A DNA stretch of 29,186 bases, taken from Verrucomicrobiota bacterium. Its GTDB lineage: Bacteria > Verrucomicrobiota > Verrucomicrobiia > Opitutales > Opitutaceae. The DNA lies in the NCBI GenBank assembly GCA_023457035.1, contig JAEWNN010000170.1:1-29186 (forward strand). The letters are read 5' to 3'. A model generated the notes under the pieces. The model searched no databases, was not told the origin of the DNA, and saw only the letters and a program-made list of their open reading frames with translations. How positions within the stretch are numbered: the stretch's first letter is position 1; every line of letters starts with the position of its first letter. A program made the translations under genes and the position numbers. Of this stretch, positions 1 through 9,439 are shown one piece after another.

Positions 1-1246
<1,246 letters not shown>

Positions 1247-1277
1247 GGGTTGACAACGGCAATGGCGCCGCGGCCAA

Positions 1278-2405
1278 ATGGATTTTTTCGTTTCGATGCT
1301 TCGCTGGTCAATCGCCTTGTTCCGGGTCTTCGGCATTCGCTTGGAGGTGCACGCAACGTTCGTGCTGCTCCTGGCGTTTGCCGGCTGGCTCGGCGCAAGC
1401 AATGGCGGCGCCTCCGGCGTGGTATCGTCGGTGAGCACCGTCGTTCTGATGTTCGTCATCGTCGTACTGCACGAACTGGGCCATGCGTTCGCCGCCCGGC
1501 GCTATGGCATCCGCGCCTCGCGCATTCTCCTGCTGCCGATCGGCGGGATGGCGGAGTTCGACTCGATCCCGCGCCAACCGCGCCGCGAAACCCTCATCGC
1601 CCTCGCCGGTCCGGCCGTGAACTTCCTGCTCGCCGGCCTGCTCGCGCTCTTCTTCGGCTGGTCAAATTCGCCCAGCGCCGCGGGTACGCCGGCCGGGTGG
1701 GCGGAGGTGCCGGACACCCTGTTGGCGGTGAACCTGATCATGGGCACCTTCAATCTCCTGCCCGCCTTCCCCATGGACGGCGGCCGCGTGCTGCGAGCCT
1801 TGCTCGGCCTGCGACTCGACTACCTCGCCGCCACCCGTTGGGCCGCGCGCATCGGCCAGACGATCGCACTGGCGATCGCCACGGCCGTCGTCACCTACGA
1901 ACTGGTCGCGGAGGACAACGGGCTCTGGCTGCTCGCCGTCCTGTTCCTCTTCATCGCCTACGGCGCGGAGACGGAGTACCGCTTCGTGCGCAACCGCGAG
2001 TTCTACGCCGGCCTGATCGTCGCCAACGTCACCCGCTCCGACTACCTGGCCTTTCCCCCCGCGACCACCGTGGGAGCCGCGTTCGCGACCCTGCGCCGCA
2101 CCGTATCCCAAGATCTGCTGCTCATCGAGGCCACCGGACCCGTGGGGCTCGTGCCGCGCTCCCGCCTCGCCGCGGCGCTGCGGGCCGGCCGCGAACACGA
2201 CCCGCTCAGCCTCCATGCCGACCACGAGTTCTCCGTGCTCCAGGCCGAATGGCCGCTCGGCGCGGTCGTCGCCGATCTCCCCCGCGGCCGGCAACGCTTC
2301 TTCCCCGTCTATTCCTACGGTCGGCTCATCGGCGTGTGCGACACCGGCCGGATCGACGAGGCCGTGCGCCTCATTCATCACACCGCGCCCCGGCGGCGTC
2401 GCTGA
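1278..2405 (+). CDS. Site-2 protease family (M50) zinc metalloprotease
   Basis: This is a 375-aa multi-pass membrane metalloprotease of the S2P/SpoIVFB-like M50 family, which cleaves substrates within or near the membrane. The zinc site is visible as HELGH (H65, E66, H69), set in a hydrophobic helix, and the third ligand lies in FNLLPAFPMDGGRVLRALLG (D167). Hydrophobic segments lie at about 24-40, 50-75, 105-127 and 185-215. The C-terminal 130 residues are soluble and resemble the degenerate CBS-type tail of many bacterial M50B proteins (segments around TTVGAAFATLRRT and FPVYSYGRLIGVCDTGRIDE). The start MDFFVSMLRW is an ATG only 31 bp from the divergent sigma-54 regulator. Its substrate is unknown. 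The family assignment is firm; a role in regulated intramembrane proteolysis is inference. Confidence 0.93.
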   Translation: MDFFVSMLRWSIALFRVFGIRLEVHATFVLLLAFAGWLGASNGGASGVVSSVSTVVLMFVIVVLHELGHAFAARRYGIRASRILLLPIGGMAEFDSIPRQPRRETLIALAGPAVNFLLAGLLALFFGWSNSPSAAGTPAGWAEVPDTLLAVNLIMGTFNLLPAFPMDGGRVLRALLGLRLDYLAATRWAARIGQTIALAIATAVVTYELVAEDNGLWLLAVLFLFIAYGAETEYRFVRNREFYAGLIVANVTRSDYLAFPPATTVGAAFATLRRTVSQDLLLIEATGPVGLVPRSRLAAALRAGREHDPLSLHADHEFSVLQAEWPLGAVVADLPRGRQRFFPVYSYGRLIGVCDTGRIDEAVRLIHHTAPRRRR

Positions 2406-2787
2406 GCGTAATGTTGCATCTGGCCGGGCTGCCTTCGTTCCAAGACATCTCCTGCGCCGGGGACAGCTCTTCGATTGGTGTCGTTCCTGTGGTTGCGGTA
2501 GGAGCCTGCTTGCAGGCGATTCCGCGCACAGATCGCCTGCCAGCAGGCTCCGCCAATGGAATGGACTCCTCTACTCGATCGCCGTCGCCGCGTTGCAAAC
2601 GCGCATGCGCCACGGTCTGCCTCCCCTGAAGCAACAAAAAGCGCGAAGTGGGAACGGAGATGGATCAGCCTCCCGGCTGTAGCTATGGCGCTGCGACCGA
2701 AGACCCCCTGGCCCGCGTGGGGATCACCCTTTGTCCGCGCGTCCTTTGTTTCCTTCGTGGTCTTCTGTCGCCTCCGGTAACCCGCGC
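2406..2787. other. Intergenic region with a REP-like pair and a lineage repeat motif
   Basis: No convincing gene lies between the M50 protease and the terminator of the cysteine-rich protein gene. Short open frames here have no family features. The stretch holds an inverted repeat at 2501-2551 and a pyrimidine-rich motif at 2741-2780 (GTCCTTTGTTTCC...CTTCTGTCG) that recurs near 21835-22000. Confidence 0.6.
2496..2553. repeat. REP-like inverted pair (BIME-like)
   Basis: The left arm GGAGCCTGCTTGCAGGCGAT (2501-2520) and the right arm at 2532-2551 are reverse complements with one mismatch in 20, around an 11-nt spacer. Each arm is itself a small hairpin (GCCTGC-TT-GCAGGC). The head GCGGTAGGAGC matches the REP-like family seen elsewhere in the window. 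The design is like Pseudomonas REP pairs. It lies 3' of the protease gene, so mRNA stabilisation or termination is plausible. Confidence 0.85.
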
Positions 2788-2817
2788 AAAAAAGCCGCCG
2801 CATCTCTCGCGGCGGCT
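2788..2817 (-). terminator. Intrinsic terminator of the cysteine-rich protein gene
   Basis: Read on the minus strand, the stem AGCCGCCGC / GCGGCGGCT (2793-2801 with 2809-2817, 7-nt loop) is followed by six T residues. It lies 23 bp after the stop codon of the small secreted protein, in the right orientation. Confidence 0.9.
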
Positions 2818-2840
2818 GAGGTTCTGGCGCTGTGCGCTGA

Positions 2841-3128
2841 CTATTTCTTCTCGGCGGCCGGGGCCTTGGCGTCCTTCGCTGCCTTGTCGCAACACTTCGC
2901 CTTCTTCTCGCACTTGGCATTGTCGGCGGCGGCACAGTCCTTCTTGCAGCAGGGTTGGTCGCAGTCCTTCGGGCAGTCGGCTTTCGCCTTGTCGCACTTC
3001 TCGGCGCAGGCGGCCCTATCGGCGTCGGTACACTTGTCCTTCTTCTCGCAGGTCCCGCAGTCGGCGGACGCCAAGCCCGCACAAAGGGCGAAGACCGAGA
3101 GGGTGAGCAGAACACGGATGGATTTCAT
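2841..3128 (-). CDS. Small secreted cysteine- and lysine-rich protein
   Basis: This 95-aa protein has a clear Sec signal peptide (MKSIRVLLTLSVFALCAGLASA, cleaved after about residue 22). Its short mature chain holds 13 cysteines, many lysines and many acidic residues, including CGTC, PCCKKDC and KCC clusters with Cys spaced 3-8 residues apart. The tail AKDAKAPAAEKK is Cys-free. I chose the ATG at 3128 because AGGA lies 5 nt upstream and the signal peptide begins there; the much longer open frame upstream is an artefact. It has its own terminator and is probably monocistronic. I do not recognise a named family. The composition suggests metal binding or a disulphide-knotted envelope protein, but that is inference from residues only. 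Confidence 0.85.
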   Translation of the reverse strand: MKSIRVLLTLSVFALCAGLASADCGTCEKKDKCTDADRAACAEKCDKAKADCPKDCDQPCCKKDCAAADNAKCEKKAKCCDKAAKDAKAPAAEKK

Positions 3129-3298
3129 GGATTCCTGTTGGAGTTGGGTAACGTCACTCGGGCCGGGGCGCAGCGCGCGCCGCCGTCGCAACCCGAGGGG
3201 CCGGACCGTGTGCGATTCGCGCCCGACGTCAATTTCCCGCGCCGCCCGCCGCCGGGGCCCGTATCGCGGCGGAACCCGTCCCGCCGCGCCATATCCGA

Positions 3299-4579
3299 TC
3301 AAGCCCGATACCGGTCGAGTTCGCGCAGCGTGCGCTCCATCGCGCCCTGGTTGGCCTTGTGCCAGGCGCCGGCCGCCGCCGCCATCGCCGCGCGCCGCCC
3401 GGCATCGCGCAGCAGCGCGAGCCCCTCGTCGACGAGTTCGACCTCGTCGGCCACGCGCCGCGCCGCGCCGCACTCGGTGAGCGCGGTCGCGGCCACGCGG
3501 AAATTGCTCATCGCCGGCCCGAACAGGATCGGTTTCTCCAGCAACGCGGCCTCGATCGGCGTCTGCCCGCCCTCGTTGGGCGGCAGGCTCTTTCCCACGA
3601 AAACCACGTCGGCCACCTGCGTGAGCTTCTGCAGTTCCCCTGTGGTGTCGGCCACACAAACGTCGACCTGTCCGAGCGCCTGTCCGCGCGAACGGAAATG
3701 CCAGTTGAGCGGCCGCTGCCGCAGCAACGCCTCAATCTCGCCGCGCCGCTCCGCGTGCCGTGGCACGAGCAGCAGCTGGCAGATCACCCCGTCGCGCCGC
3801 GCGCGTTCCAGCAGGCGCAGCATCGCCAGCTCCTCGCCCGGCCACGTCGAGGAGCCGAGCAGGACCAGCTGGTTGTCGGCGAAGCCGAGCTCGCGCCGGA
3901 GCATCGCGCGCCCCCAGGTATCGAGCGGTTGGATCGCCACGTCGAACTTCAGGTTGCCCGTGGTGACGAGCTTCTCGGCCGGCACCCCCAGGCCGCGGAA
4001 CCGCTCCGCGTCCTGCTCCGACGACGGCAGGATGCGCGCGATCTTGCGGTACAGCCGGCCGGCCAGTGTGCGCACCGCCGAGAGCCGCCGGTAGCTGCGG
4101 TCGGAGAGCCGGGCGTTGACGAGCACCACCGGCACCCCGTGCCGCGCCGCCTGCGCCAGATGCTCGGGCCAGAGTTCGCTCTCCGCCAGCAGCACAAGAT
4201 CGGGCTGCACCCCTGCCCACGCCCGCCGGCTGAACAGCCACCAGTCCAGGGGGAAGTAGCCCACGCCCACCGTCGCCGCGCCGAACTTCTCCCGCGCCAG
4301 CGCGTATCCGGTGCTCGTGGTCGTCGTCAGGTACACCTCGGAGCGGCCGTCCTCCGTCAACCGCCGGAGCAGCGGCCCCATCGCCAGCACCTCGCCCACG
4401 CTCACCGCCTGCAGCCAGATTCGGGTGACACCGGGCCGTTTCGCCGGCAACGACGCCACCGCCCCGAAGCGCTGGCCGAAACCGGCGCGATAGCCGCCGC
4501 GTTTCCACATGCGGCGCAAGTAGAACGGCGCCGCGAGCAACATCGCGGGAAGGAAGAACAGTCGGTAGAACCAGAGCAT
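3299..4579 (-). CDS. waaA: 3-deoxy-D-manno-octulosonic acid (Kdo) transferase
   Basis: This 426-aa membrane-anchored GT30 glycosyltransferase transfers Kdo from CMP-Kdo to lipid A precursor at the inner face of the cytoplasmic membrane. Visible marks are the N-terminal anchor LWFYRLFFLPAMLLAAPFYL, SVGE (61-63), TTTTSTG, AESELWP (133-138), NARLSDRS, GNLKFDV, GSSTWPGEE, LVPRHAERR, DTTGEL and the CMP-Kdo region GKSLPPNEGGQTPIEAA. At the position aligned with E36 of the E. coli enzyme (GERYG), which I take to be the catalytic base, this protein has Gln (GQRFG, Q36). I start at the ATG at 4579, which aligns with E. coli residue 1; a TTG at 4627 would add 16 unlikely residues. It is divergent from the M16 protease. 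It indicates that the organism makes LPS. Confidence 0.95.
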   Translation of the reverse strand: MLWFYRLFFLPAMLLAAPFYLRRMWKRGGYRAGFGQRFGAVASLPAKRPGVTRIWLQAVSVGEVLAMGPLLRRLTEDGRSEVYLTTTTSTGYALAREKFGAATVGVGYFPLDWWLFSRRAWAGVQPDLVLLAESELWPEHLAQAARHGVPVVLVNARLSDRSYRRLSAVRTLAGRLYRKIARILPSSEQDAERFRGLGVPAEKLVTTGNLKFDVAIQPLDTWGRAMLRRELGFADNQLVLLGSSTWPGEELAMLRLLERARRDGVICQLLLVPRHAERRGEIEALLRQRPLNWHFRSRGQALGQVDVCVADTTGELQKLTQVADVVFVGKSLPPNEGGQTPIEAALLEKPILFGPAMSNFRVAATALTECGAARRVADEVELVDEGLALLRDAGRRAAMAAAAGAWHKANQGAMERTLRELDRYRA

Positions 4580-4746
4580 GCGGGTGGGGATCGCCGCGAA
4601 AATCGGTCCCGCCGCCTCCGGGCTCAAGCTCAGGATTGGTCCGGAGTGGACATCCCGCCCGCCACGGGCCGGAAACGCCCCCAGGTTCGCCCGCCCGCCA
4701 CCTCCGGCTTGTGCCAGCCGCCCGCTTGCGCCTGACTCGCCCCCGC

Positions 4747-7632
4747 ATGAAGCACCGTACCCCGCCGTTCCTCACGTTCGGCCTGCTGCTGCTCGCGGCC
4801 TCCACCCTCGCCGCCCCGCTGCGCGCTCCCGCGACCGACTGGCCCCACCGCACCAGCGACCTACCGGTCGACCCGGCCGTCACCTGGGGCCAGCTCGACA
4901 ACGGCCTGCGCTACGCGATCCTGCCCAACGCCGAGCCCCGCGACCGCGTCAGCGTGCGCCTGCTCGTCGCCACCGGCGCCCTCATGGAGACCGACGCCCA
5001 GCGCGGCCTCGCCCATTTCATCGAGCACATGGGCTTCAACGGCACCCGCAACTTCCCGCCCGGCCAGCTCATCGAGTACTTCCAGCGCCTCGGCATGGCC
5101 TTCGGCCCCGACACCAACGCCTCCACCGGGTTCGACCGCACGATGTACCAGGTCGAGTTGCCCAAGAACGACGCCGACTCCCTGCGCGAGGCCTTCAAGG
5201 CCCTGCGCGACTACGCCGACGGCAACCTCTTCCTCCCCGAGGAGATCGAGCAGGAGCGCGGCGTGATCCTCGCCGAGAAACGCGAACGCGACTCCGCCGA
5301 CTTCCGCGCGATGCTGGCCGAGTTCGGGTTCCTCCTGCCCGCCACGATCCTCCCTCACCGTTTTCCCATCGGCACCGAGGAAGTCATCCGCTCCGCCCCG
5401 CGCGAGCAGTTCCTCGACTACTACAACACCTGGTACCGTCCCGAGCGCATGGCGCTGGTGGTCGTCGGACAGGTCGAACCCTCCGCTGTCGCCCCGCTCA
5501 TCGCCGCCGCCTTCGGCGACATGAAGGCCCAGGTCCCCGCACGCCCCGAGCCCGAGCTCGGCCGCGTCGAGATGCCGGCCGAGCTCCGCGCCCACGTCCA
5601 CCGCGACCCCGAGCTGCCCCGGATCAGCATCGGCATCCAGACCGTGGCCCCGTATGCGTTCGAACCGGACACCTCTGCCACCCGCCTGAAATACCTCCCG
5701 CGCCAGCTCGCCGCCTCGATGCTCAATCGCCGCCTTGAGGAACTCGCCAAGAGGGAGGACGCGCCCTTCACCGGCGCCAGCGTCCACACCTCCGAGATGC
5801 TCGATTTCCTCACCAACAGCTCGATCGAAATCGCCACCACCAAGCCCGAGCAGTGGCGCGCGGCACTCGCCGTGGCCGAACAGGAACTGCGCCGCGCCCT
5901 CACCCACGGCTTCCAGCCCGCCGAACTGCGCGAAGCCACCGCCAACATGGCCAACGCCCTCGACGACGCCGTCAAACAGGCCCCCACGCGCCGCTCCTCC
6001 GGCCTCGCCGACGGCCTGCTCGCCACCATCCACGGCCACAACGTCTTTTCCCACCCCGTCGCCATCCGCGACCTCTACCAACCGGCCCTCGCCGGCGTCA
6101 CCGTCGATGACTGCCTCGCCGCGCTGCGCGCGGACTGGAAGGCCGCCGGCCGCCTGATCTTCGTCTCCGGCAACCTCCCCGCCGAACTCGACGAGGCCGC
6201 GGTCACCGCAGCCTACGCCGAAAGCACCGCCGTCGCCGTCACCGCCCCGGCCCAGATCGACGACGCCACCTGGGGCTACGCCGACTTCGGCCCCGCCGGA
6301 GCCATCGCCGCGCGCCGCGAGATCGACGACCTTGGCATCGTCCAGGTCGACTTCGCCAACGGGGTGCAGCTCAACCTCAAGAAGACCGATTTCCAGGCCG
6401 CCACGATCAGCGTCTCCGTCCGGCTCGGCGGCGGCGTGCTCACGATGCCCGCCGACAAGCCCGGCCTCGACATCTACGCCCAGAGTGCGGCCGGCCTGAT
6501 GGGCTTGGGCCAACACAGCGCCGACGAGCTTCGCCGCATCCTCGCCGGCCGCTCCGTGGGCGCCGGGCTCTTCGTCGAGAAGGACGCCTTCCTCCTCACC
6601 GGCCAGACCACGCCCAAGGACCTCGAGCTCCAGCTTCAGCTCCTCGCCGCCACCGTGTCCGATCCCGGTTACCGTCCCGAAGGCGAACGGCTCCTGCGCC
6701 GCGGCATGGCGCAATACTACAACCGGCTCCACCATACCCCCGAGGGCGTCTACCCGCTCGAGATCGCCCGCCAACTCGCCGGCGACGATCCGCGCTTCGG
6801 CCTCCCGTCGATGGAGACGCTCGAGCGGTATTCGATGGCCGATGTCCGCGCCTGGCTCGAAGCGGAGCTCCCCAAAGGCCCCCTGGAGCTGAACATCGTC
6901 GGCGACATCGACCCCGAGGCGACGATCGCCCTCGCCGCCCGCACCTTCGGCACCCTGCCGCCCCGCGACGGCAAACCCGCCTACGCGGCCGAACGCAAGG
7001 TCGCCTATCCGGCCGGCGGGTTCGCCGCCGAGCGCAAGGTCCAGACCGAGATCCCGCGCGGCACCGTCTTCGTGTTCTGGCCCACCAACGACGCCCTCGA
7101 CGTGCGCCGCAACCGCCGCCTCGGCCTCCTCGCCGCCACCATCGAGGACCGCCTGCGCCTGAAGATCCGCGAGGGCCTCGGCGGCGCCTACAGCCCCGAC
7201 GCCTCCCACGAAGGCAGCCTCACCTTCCCCGGCTACGGCGTCCTGTCCGTGCGCGTCGGCGTCGATCCCGCGCAGGCCGCTACGATCCTCGCCACGATCC
7301 GCGAGATCGCCGACTCGCTCCGCACCGGCGGCATCACCGACGACGAACTCGTGCGGATGAAACAACCCGTCCTCACCGGCATCCTCGAGAGCGCACGTAC
7401 CAATTCCTACTGGCTGGGCAACGTGCTCGGCGGCAGTCGCGAACTGCCCCAACGGCTCGACTGGGCCCGCAACCGCACGGCCGACATCGCCGCCATCACC
7501 CGCGAGGAGATCGATGCCCTCGCCGCCGAATACCTCCGGCCGGAGCGCCTGATCAGCTACATCGTCCTGCCCGAGCCGATGCCCACCGCACCGGCCGACC
7601 AGCCGGCCCCCACCGCGCCGGCCGCGCAGTAG
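4747..7632 (+). CDS. Periplasmic M16 family zinc metalloprotease (PqqL/pitrilysin-like)
   Basis: This 961-aa protein has a signal peptide (about residues 1-22, LLLLAASTLAA) and two M16 halves. The active N-terminal half has the inverted zinc motif HFIEH (H90, E93, H94) and, downstream, EQERGVILAE, whose E170 and E177 are the helper and third-ligand candidates. A later half around GGAYSPDASHEGSLTFPGYG (about 795-815) is the non-catalytic substrate-closing half typical of long M16 proteins. The length matches E. coli PqqL (about 930 aa). I start at ATG 4747, right before the signal peptide; the open frame extends upstream over the waaA promoter side but is not coding there. The C-terminus is Pro/Ala-rich (PTAPADQPAPTAPAAQ). 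A periplasmic peptide-degrading role is likely; a specific substrate is unknown. Confidence 0.94.
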   Translation: MKHRTPPFLTFGLLLLAASTLAAPLRAPATDWPHRTSDLPVDPAVTWGQLDNGLRYAILPNAEPRDRVSVRLLVATGALMETDAQRGLAHFIEHMGFNGTRNFPPGQLIEYFQRLGMAFGPDTNASTGFDRTMYQVELPKNDADSLREAFKALRDYADGNLFLPEEIEQERGVILAEKRERDSADFRAMLAEFGFLLPATILPHRFPIGTEEVIRSAPREQFLDYYNTWYRPERMALVVVGQVEPSAVAPLIAAAFGDMKAQVPARPEPELGRVEMPAELRAHVHRDPELPRISIGIQTVAPYAFEPDTSATRLKYLPRQLAASMLNRRLEELAKREDAPFTGASVHTSEMLDFLTNSSIEIATTKPEQWRAALAVAEQELRRALTHGFQPAELREATANMANALDDAVKQAPTRRSSGLADGLLATIHGHNVFSHPVAIRDLYQPALAGVTVDDCLAALRADWKAAGRLIFVSGNLPAELDEAAVTAAYAESTAVAVTAPAQIDDATWGYADFGPAGAIAARREIDDLGIVQVDFANGVQLNLKKTDFQAATISVSVRLGGGVLTMPADKPGLDIYAQSAAGLMGLGQHSADELRRILAGRSVGAGLFVEKDAFLLTGQTTPKDLELQLQLLAATVSDPGYRPEGERLLRRGMAQYYNRLHHTPEGVYPLEIARQLAGDDPRFGLPSMETLERYSMADVRAWLEAELPKGPLELNIVGDIDPEATIALAARTFGTLPPRDGKPAYAAERKVAYPAGGFAAERKVQTEIPRGTVFVFWPTNDALDVRRNRRLGLLAATIEDRLRLKIREGLGGAYSPDASHEGSLTFPGYGVLSVRVGVDPAQAATILATIREIADSLRTGGITDDELVRMKQPVLTGILESARTNSYWLGNVLGGSRELPQRLDWARNRTADIAAITREEIDALAAEYLRPERLISYIVLPEPMPTAPADQPAPTAPAAQ

Positions 7633-7847
7633 TGCCGCGCCATCCGCCTGCCGCGATGGCCGCCAAGGCCATCGACCTCTGCGCTCCCGCACCGGCCTTC
7701 GCAATCCGCCCGCCGACCTGCGCCCGCTCGCCAAGCCGCCCCCACCACCACCGATCCGCCCCCACGCGCGGCGCACTCAGCTGGGCCGCAGCGCTGCCGG
7801 CGTTCCCCGTCCCCGCAACGCCGCCCGTCGCGCGTGTTTCCGGGCAC
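7633..7847. other. Intergenic region, nothing recognised
   Basis: A C-rich stretch lies between the convergent M16 protease and bL31 genes. I see no repeat, promoter or gene here; open frames crossing it are shadows. Confidence 0.5.
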
Positions 7848-7876
7848 AAAAAACCCTCCGGCTTGCGACCGGAGGG
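7848..7876 (-). terminator. Intrinsic terminator of the bL36-bL31 operon
   Basis: On the minus strand the stem CCCTCCGG / CCGGAGGG (7869-7876 with 7854-7861, 7-nt loop) is followed by six T residues. It begins 22 bp after the bL31 stop codon. Confidence 0.93.
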
Positions 7877-7898
7877 CGAAAGGGAGCGGATGCGCTGC

Positions 7899-8150
7899 TT
7901 ACTTCTTCGCGCCGCGCTTGAACTTGTTCGTGAACTTCTCGACACGACCGGCGGTGTCGACGAGGCGCTTCTCGCCCGTGTAGGCGGGATGCGAGTCGGA
8001 CGTCACGTCGCGGAGCACGAGGTAACATTCCACGCCGTCGATGGTCTCCTTGCGCTGGGACTTCATCGTCGACTTGGTGATGTGCTTGTGGCCGGTGGAA
8101 ACGTCCACGAAGCAGACGTTGTTGAGCGTGGGATGGCCTTCGGGTTTCAC
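7899..8150 (-). CDS. rpmE2: 50S ribosomal protein bL31, type B (zinc-free form)
   Basis: This 83-aa protein matches bL31 in FVDVSTGHKH, TSDSHPAYTGEKR and the end VEKFTNKFKRGAKK. The CxxC zinc pairs of type A bL31 are missing; the only cysteines (NVCFV, VECYL) are isolated, so this is the type B (YkgM-like) form. The start is taken as GTG at 8150; no ATG fits and no good Shine-Dalgarno is visible. It lies 22 bp downstream of bL36 on the same strand and shares its terminator, so the two form an operon. In E. coli the same pair (ykgM-ykgO) is induced by zinc starvation through Zur. I see no E. coli-type Zur box here, and these may be the only copies in this genome. Confidence 0.95.
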   Translation of the reverse strand: MKPEGHPTLNNVCFVDVSTGHKHITKSTMKSQRKETIDGVECYLVLRDVTSDSHPAYTGEKRLVDTAGRVEKFTNKFKRGAKK

Positions 8151-8172
8151 GGCAAAAATCTCGCGGGTTGGA

Positions 8173-8298
8173 TCAGCCTTGGCGCGCCTTGTAGCGCGGG
8201 TCGGTCTTGTTGATGACGTAGAGACGGCCGCGACGACGCACGACTTGGCAGTCGGGATGACGCTTCTTCGCGGACTTCAGGGACGAGACAACTTTCAT
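8173..8298 (-). CDS. rpmJ2: 50S ribosomal protein bL36, type B (zinc-free form)
   Basis: The protein has 41 residues, MKVVSSLKSAKKRHPDCQ then VVRRRGRLYVINKTDPRYKA and the end RQG. It is very close to E. coli YkgO (bL36B), and the zinc-binding CxxC...CxxxxH pattern is absent with only one Cys left. The ATG at 8298 is clear; the longer open frame upstream has no family similarity. It is the first gene of a two-gene operon with bL31B. A TTGACA hexamer lies 36-41 bp upstream of the start. Confidence 0.95.
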   Translation of the reverse strand: MKVVSSLKSAKKRHPDCQVVRRRGRLYVINKTDPRYKARQG

Positions 8299-8310
8299 AG
8301 GAAGCCGCCG

Positions 8311-8339
8311 AAGACACCGGACACCTCCGGCACTGTCAA
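8311..8339 (-). promoter_or_regulatory. Possible sigma-70 promoter for bL36-bL31
   Basis: On the minus strand a perfect TTGACA (8334-8339) is followed after 17 nt by TGTCTT (8311-8316), a weak match to TATAAT. The transcript would begin only a few bases before the start codon, so this is tentative. Confidence 0.3.
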
Positions 8340-8452
8340 CCCCTGTTTTCCGAAGAATGAATCGGGGAACACCTGATTGTATGCGGCGCGCTGGTGGCGT
8401 ACCGTGCGCCACGATTCCTCCCCCACGGAAGCGCGAAACATCCGCAACCTTC

Positions 8453-9244
8453 ATGCCTACCATGATCTGCCGCTTCCTGCCCGCCTTGTGCTGCACCCTC
8501 GGCACCGCCTTCGGAGGATTGCTTCCTCCCGACCCCGCCCGCCTCCCCGACTACCTCAACTGGTTCGGCCCCCTCGTCCCCGGCTCCAGCCCGGTCGCCC
8601 CGGGGGCCCAATGCCCGGCACCGTCCGCCATCGACGATGTCAATCGCGCCTGGGGCCAATGGAGCCCGAACGCCCCGCCGACCAACCTCCCCGGCCCGAT
8701 CATCGGCGTGGCCGAGGGGCTCTACTGCGAGGTCGTCTTCCTCGGCGAAACCGGCGACTGCTGGGGCCGGTTCGGCTACACCAACAACGGGGCCGACCAC
8801 CTCCTCAGCACCTCGGCCGCCGACCGCGCGTTCGGCAGCTACGCCCTGCCGCTCCCCACCGACCTCGACCATCTCGACTTCTTCGTCGAACGCCTCGCGC
8901 CCGGGTCGGATCCGCTCCGCTACTACGCGTTCGACCTTGCCGCCAACTCCCCGGGCGCGGCCGCCGGCGACAGCTACTGGGGCCTGCTCGCCCCGCGCAC
9001 CTACGATCCGGGCAGCCCCGCCGCCCTCGCCGGCGCCGGCGGGATCCCCTTCGCCGTCTTCGCCCTCGAGTCGCCACCGACAGGAGACAACGAACCGCCC
9101 GGCCTCTTCATCTACGCGGTCCGCGCCGGCTACGACCGGCCGGTCGATCCCGTGCCCGAACCCGCCACCTACGGGATCGCCGCCGGCGCCGCGCTGCTCG
9201 CCCTCGCCGCCCTCCGGCGCCGCCGGGCCGCACGAGCACCCTGA
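8453..9244 (+). CDS. PEP-CTERM sorting domain protein
   Basis: This 263-aa exported protein has an N-terminal signal peptide (MICRFLPALCCTLGTAFGG) and a C-terminal PEP-CTERM anchor: VPEPATYGIAAG, then a hydrophobic alanine/leucine helix (AALLALAAL), then an RRRR tail. Such tails are processed by exosortase (EpsH/XrtA type) and are frequent in Opitutaceae. The middle region is rich in aromatic and acidic residues (DDVNRAWGQW, CWGRFGYTN, YYAFDLAAN) and looks like an all-beta extracellular domain; I do not recognise a family. The start is ATG 8453, or ATG 8462 three codons later. No exosortase or EPS gene lies nearby, so this is an isolated substrate gene. Confidence 0.9.
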   Translation: MPTMICRFLPALCCTLGTAFGGLLPPDPARLPDYLNWFGPLVPGSSPVAPGAQCPAPSAIDDVNRAWGQWSPNAPPTNLPGPIIGVAEGLYCEVVFLGETGDCWGRFGYTNNGADHLLSTSAADRAFGSYALPLPTDLDHLDFFVERLAPGSDPLRYYAFDLAANSPGAAAGDSYWGLLAPRTYDPGSPAALAGAGGIPFAVFALESPPTGDNEPPGLFIYAVRAGYDRPVDPVPEPATYGIAAGAALLALAALRRRRAARAP

Positions 9245-9307
9245 CGATGCGGCCGGGAGGCGACGATCCCGCGAAACCCGCGCGACCGCACCGCTTCCCC
9301 GGCTTCC

Positions 9308-9340
9308 GGGTGGTAGGGGCTGAGCTCGCTCAGCCCGCCG
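9308..9340 (+). repeat. REP-like palindrome
   Basis: The head GGTGGTAGGGGC runs into the stem GGGCTGAGC-TC-GCTCAGCCC (9317-9336), 9-bp arms with a 2-nt loop. It lies between the PEP-CTERM and Nif3-like genes and has the same layout as the copies near 10240, 12270 and 19110. Confidence 0.85.
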
Positions 9341-9439
9341 GGGATTGATCGTGTCCACGTCGCTCGACTGCCGCACCGCCGCCAGCCGTCTCGGCCACGC
9401 ACTTGCCACCCGGCCGGGCGGCGCGCTATCAACCCGCCC

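Noticed and set aside
1250..1278. TTGACA at 1250-1255 as a -35 box for the M50 gene
   Set aside because: The expected -10 position falls on the start codon and reads GCCAAA, so no usable promoter fits.
4580..4627. TTG start at 4627 for waaA
   Set aside because: ATG 4579 aligns with the N-terminus of the E. coli enzyme; the extra 16 residues have no similarity or ribosome site.
4861..7776. 971-codon open frame on the minus strand opposite the M16 protease
   Set aside because: Its translation is low-complexity (Gly, Glu, Val, Asp-rich) with no family features, a shadow caused by high-GC codon bias; the plus strand has signal peptide, HFIEH and full M16 layout.
8301..8452. E. coli-type Zur operator upstream of bL36-bL31
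   Set aside because: No match to the GAAATGTTATA-type dyad; a diverged operator cannot be excluded.
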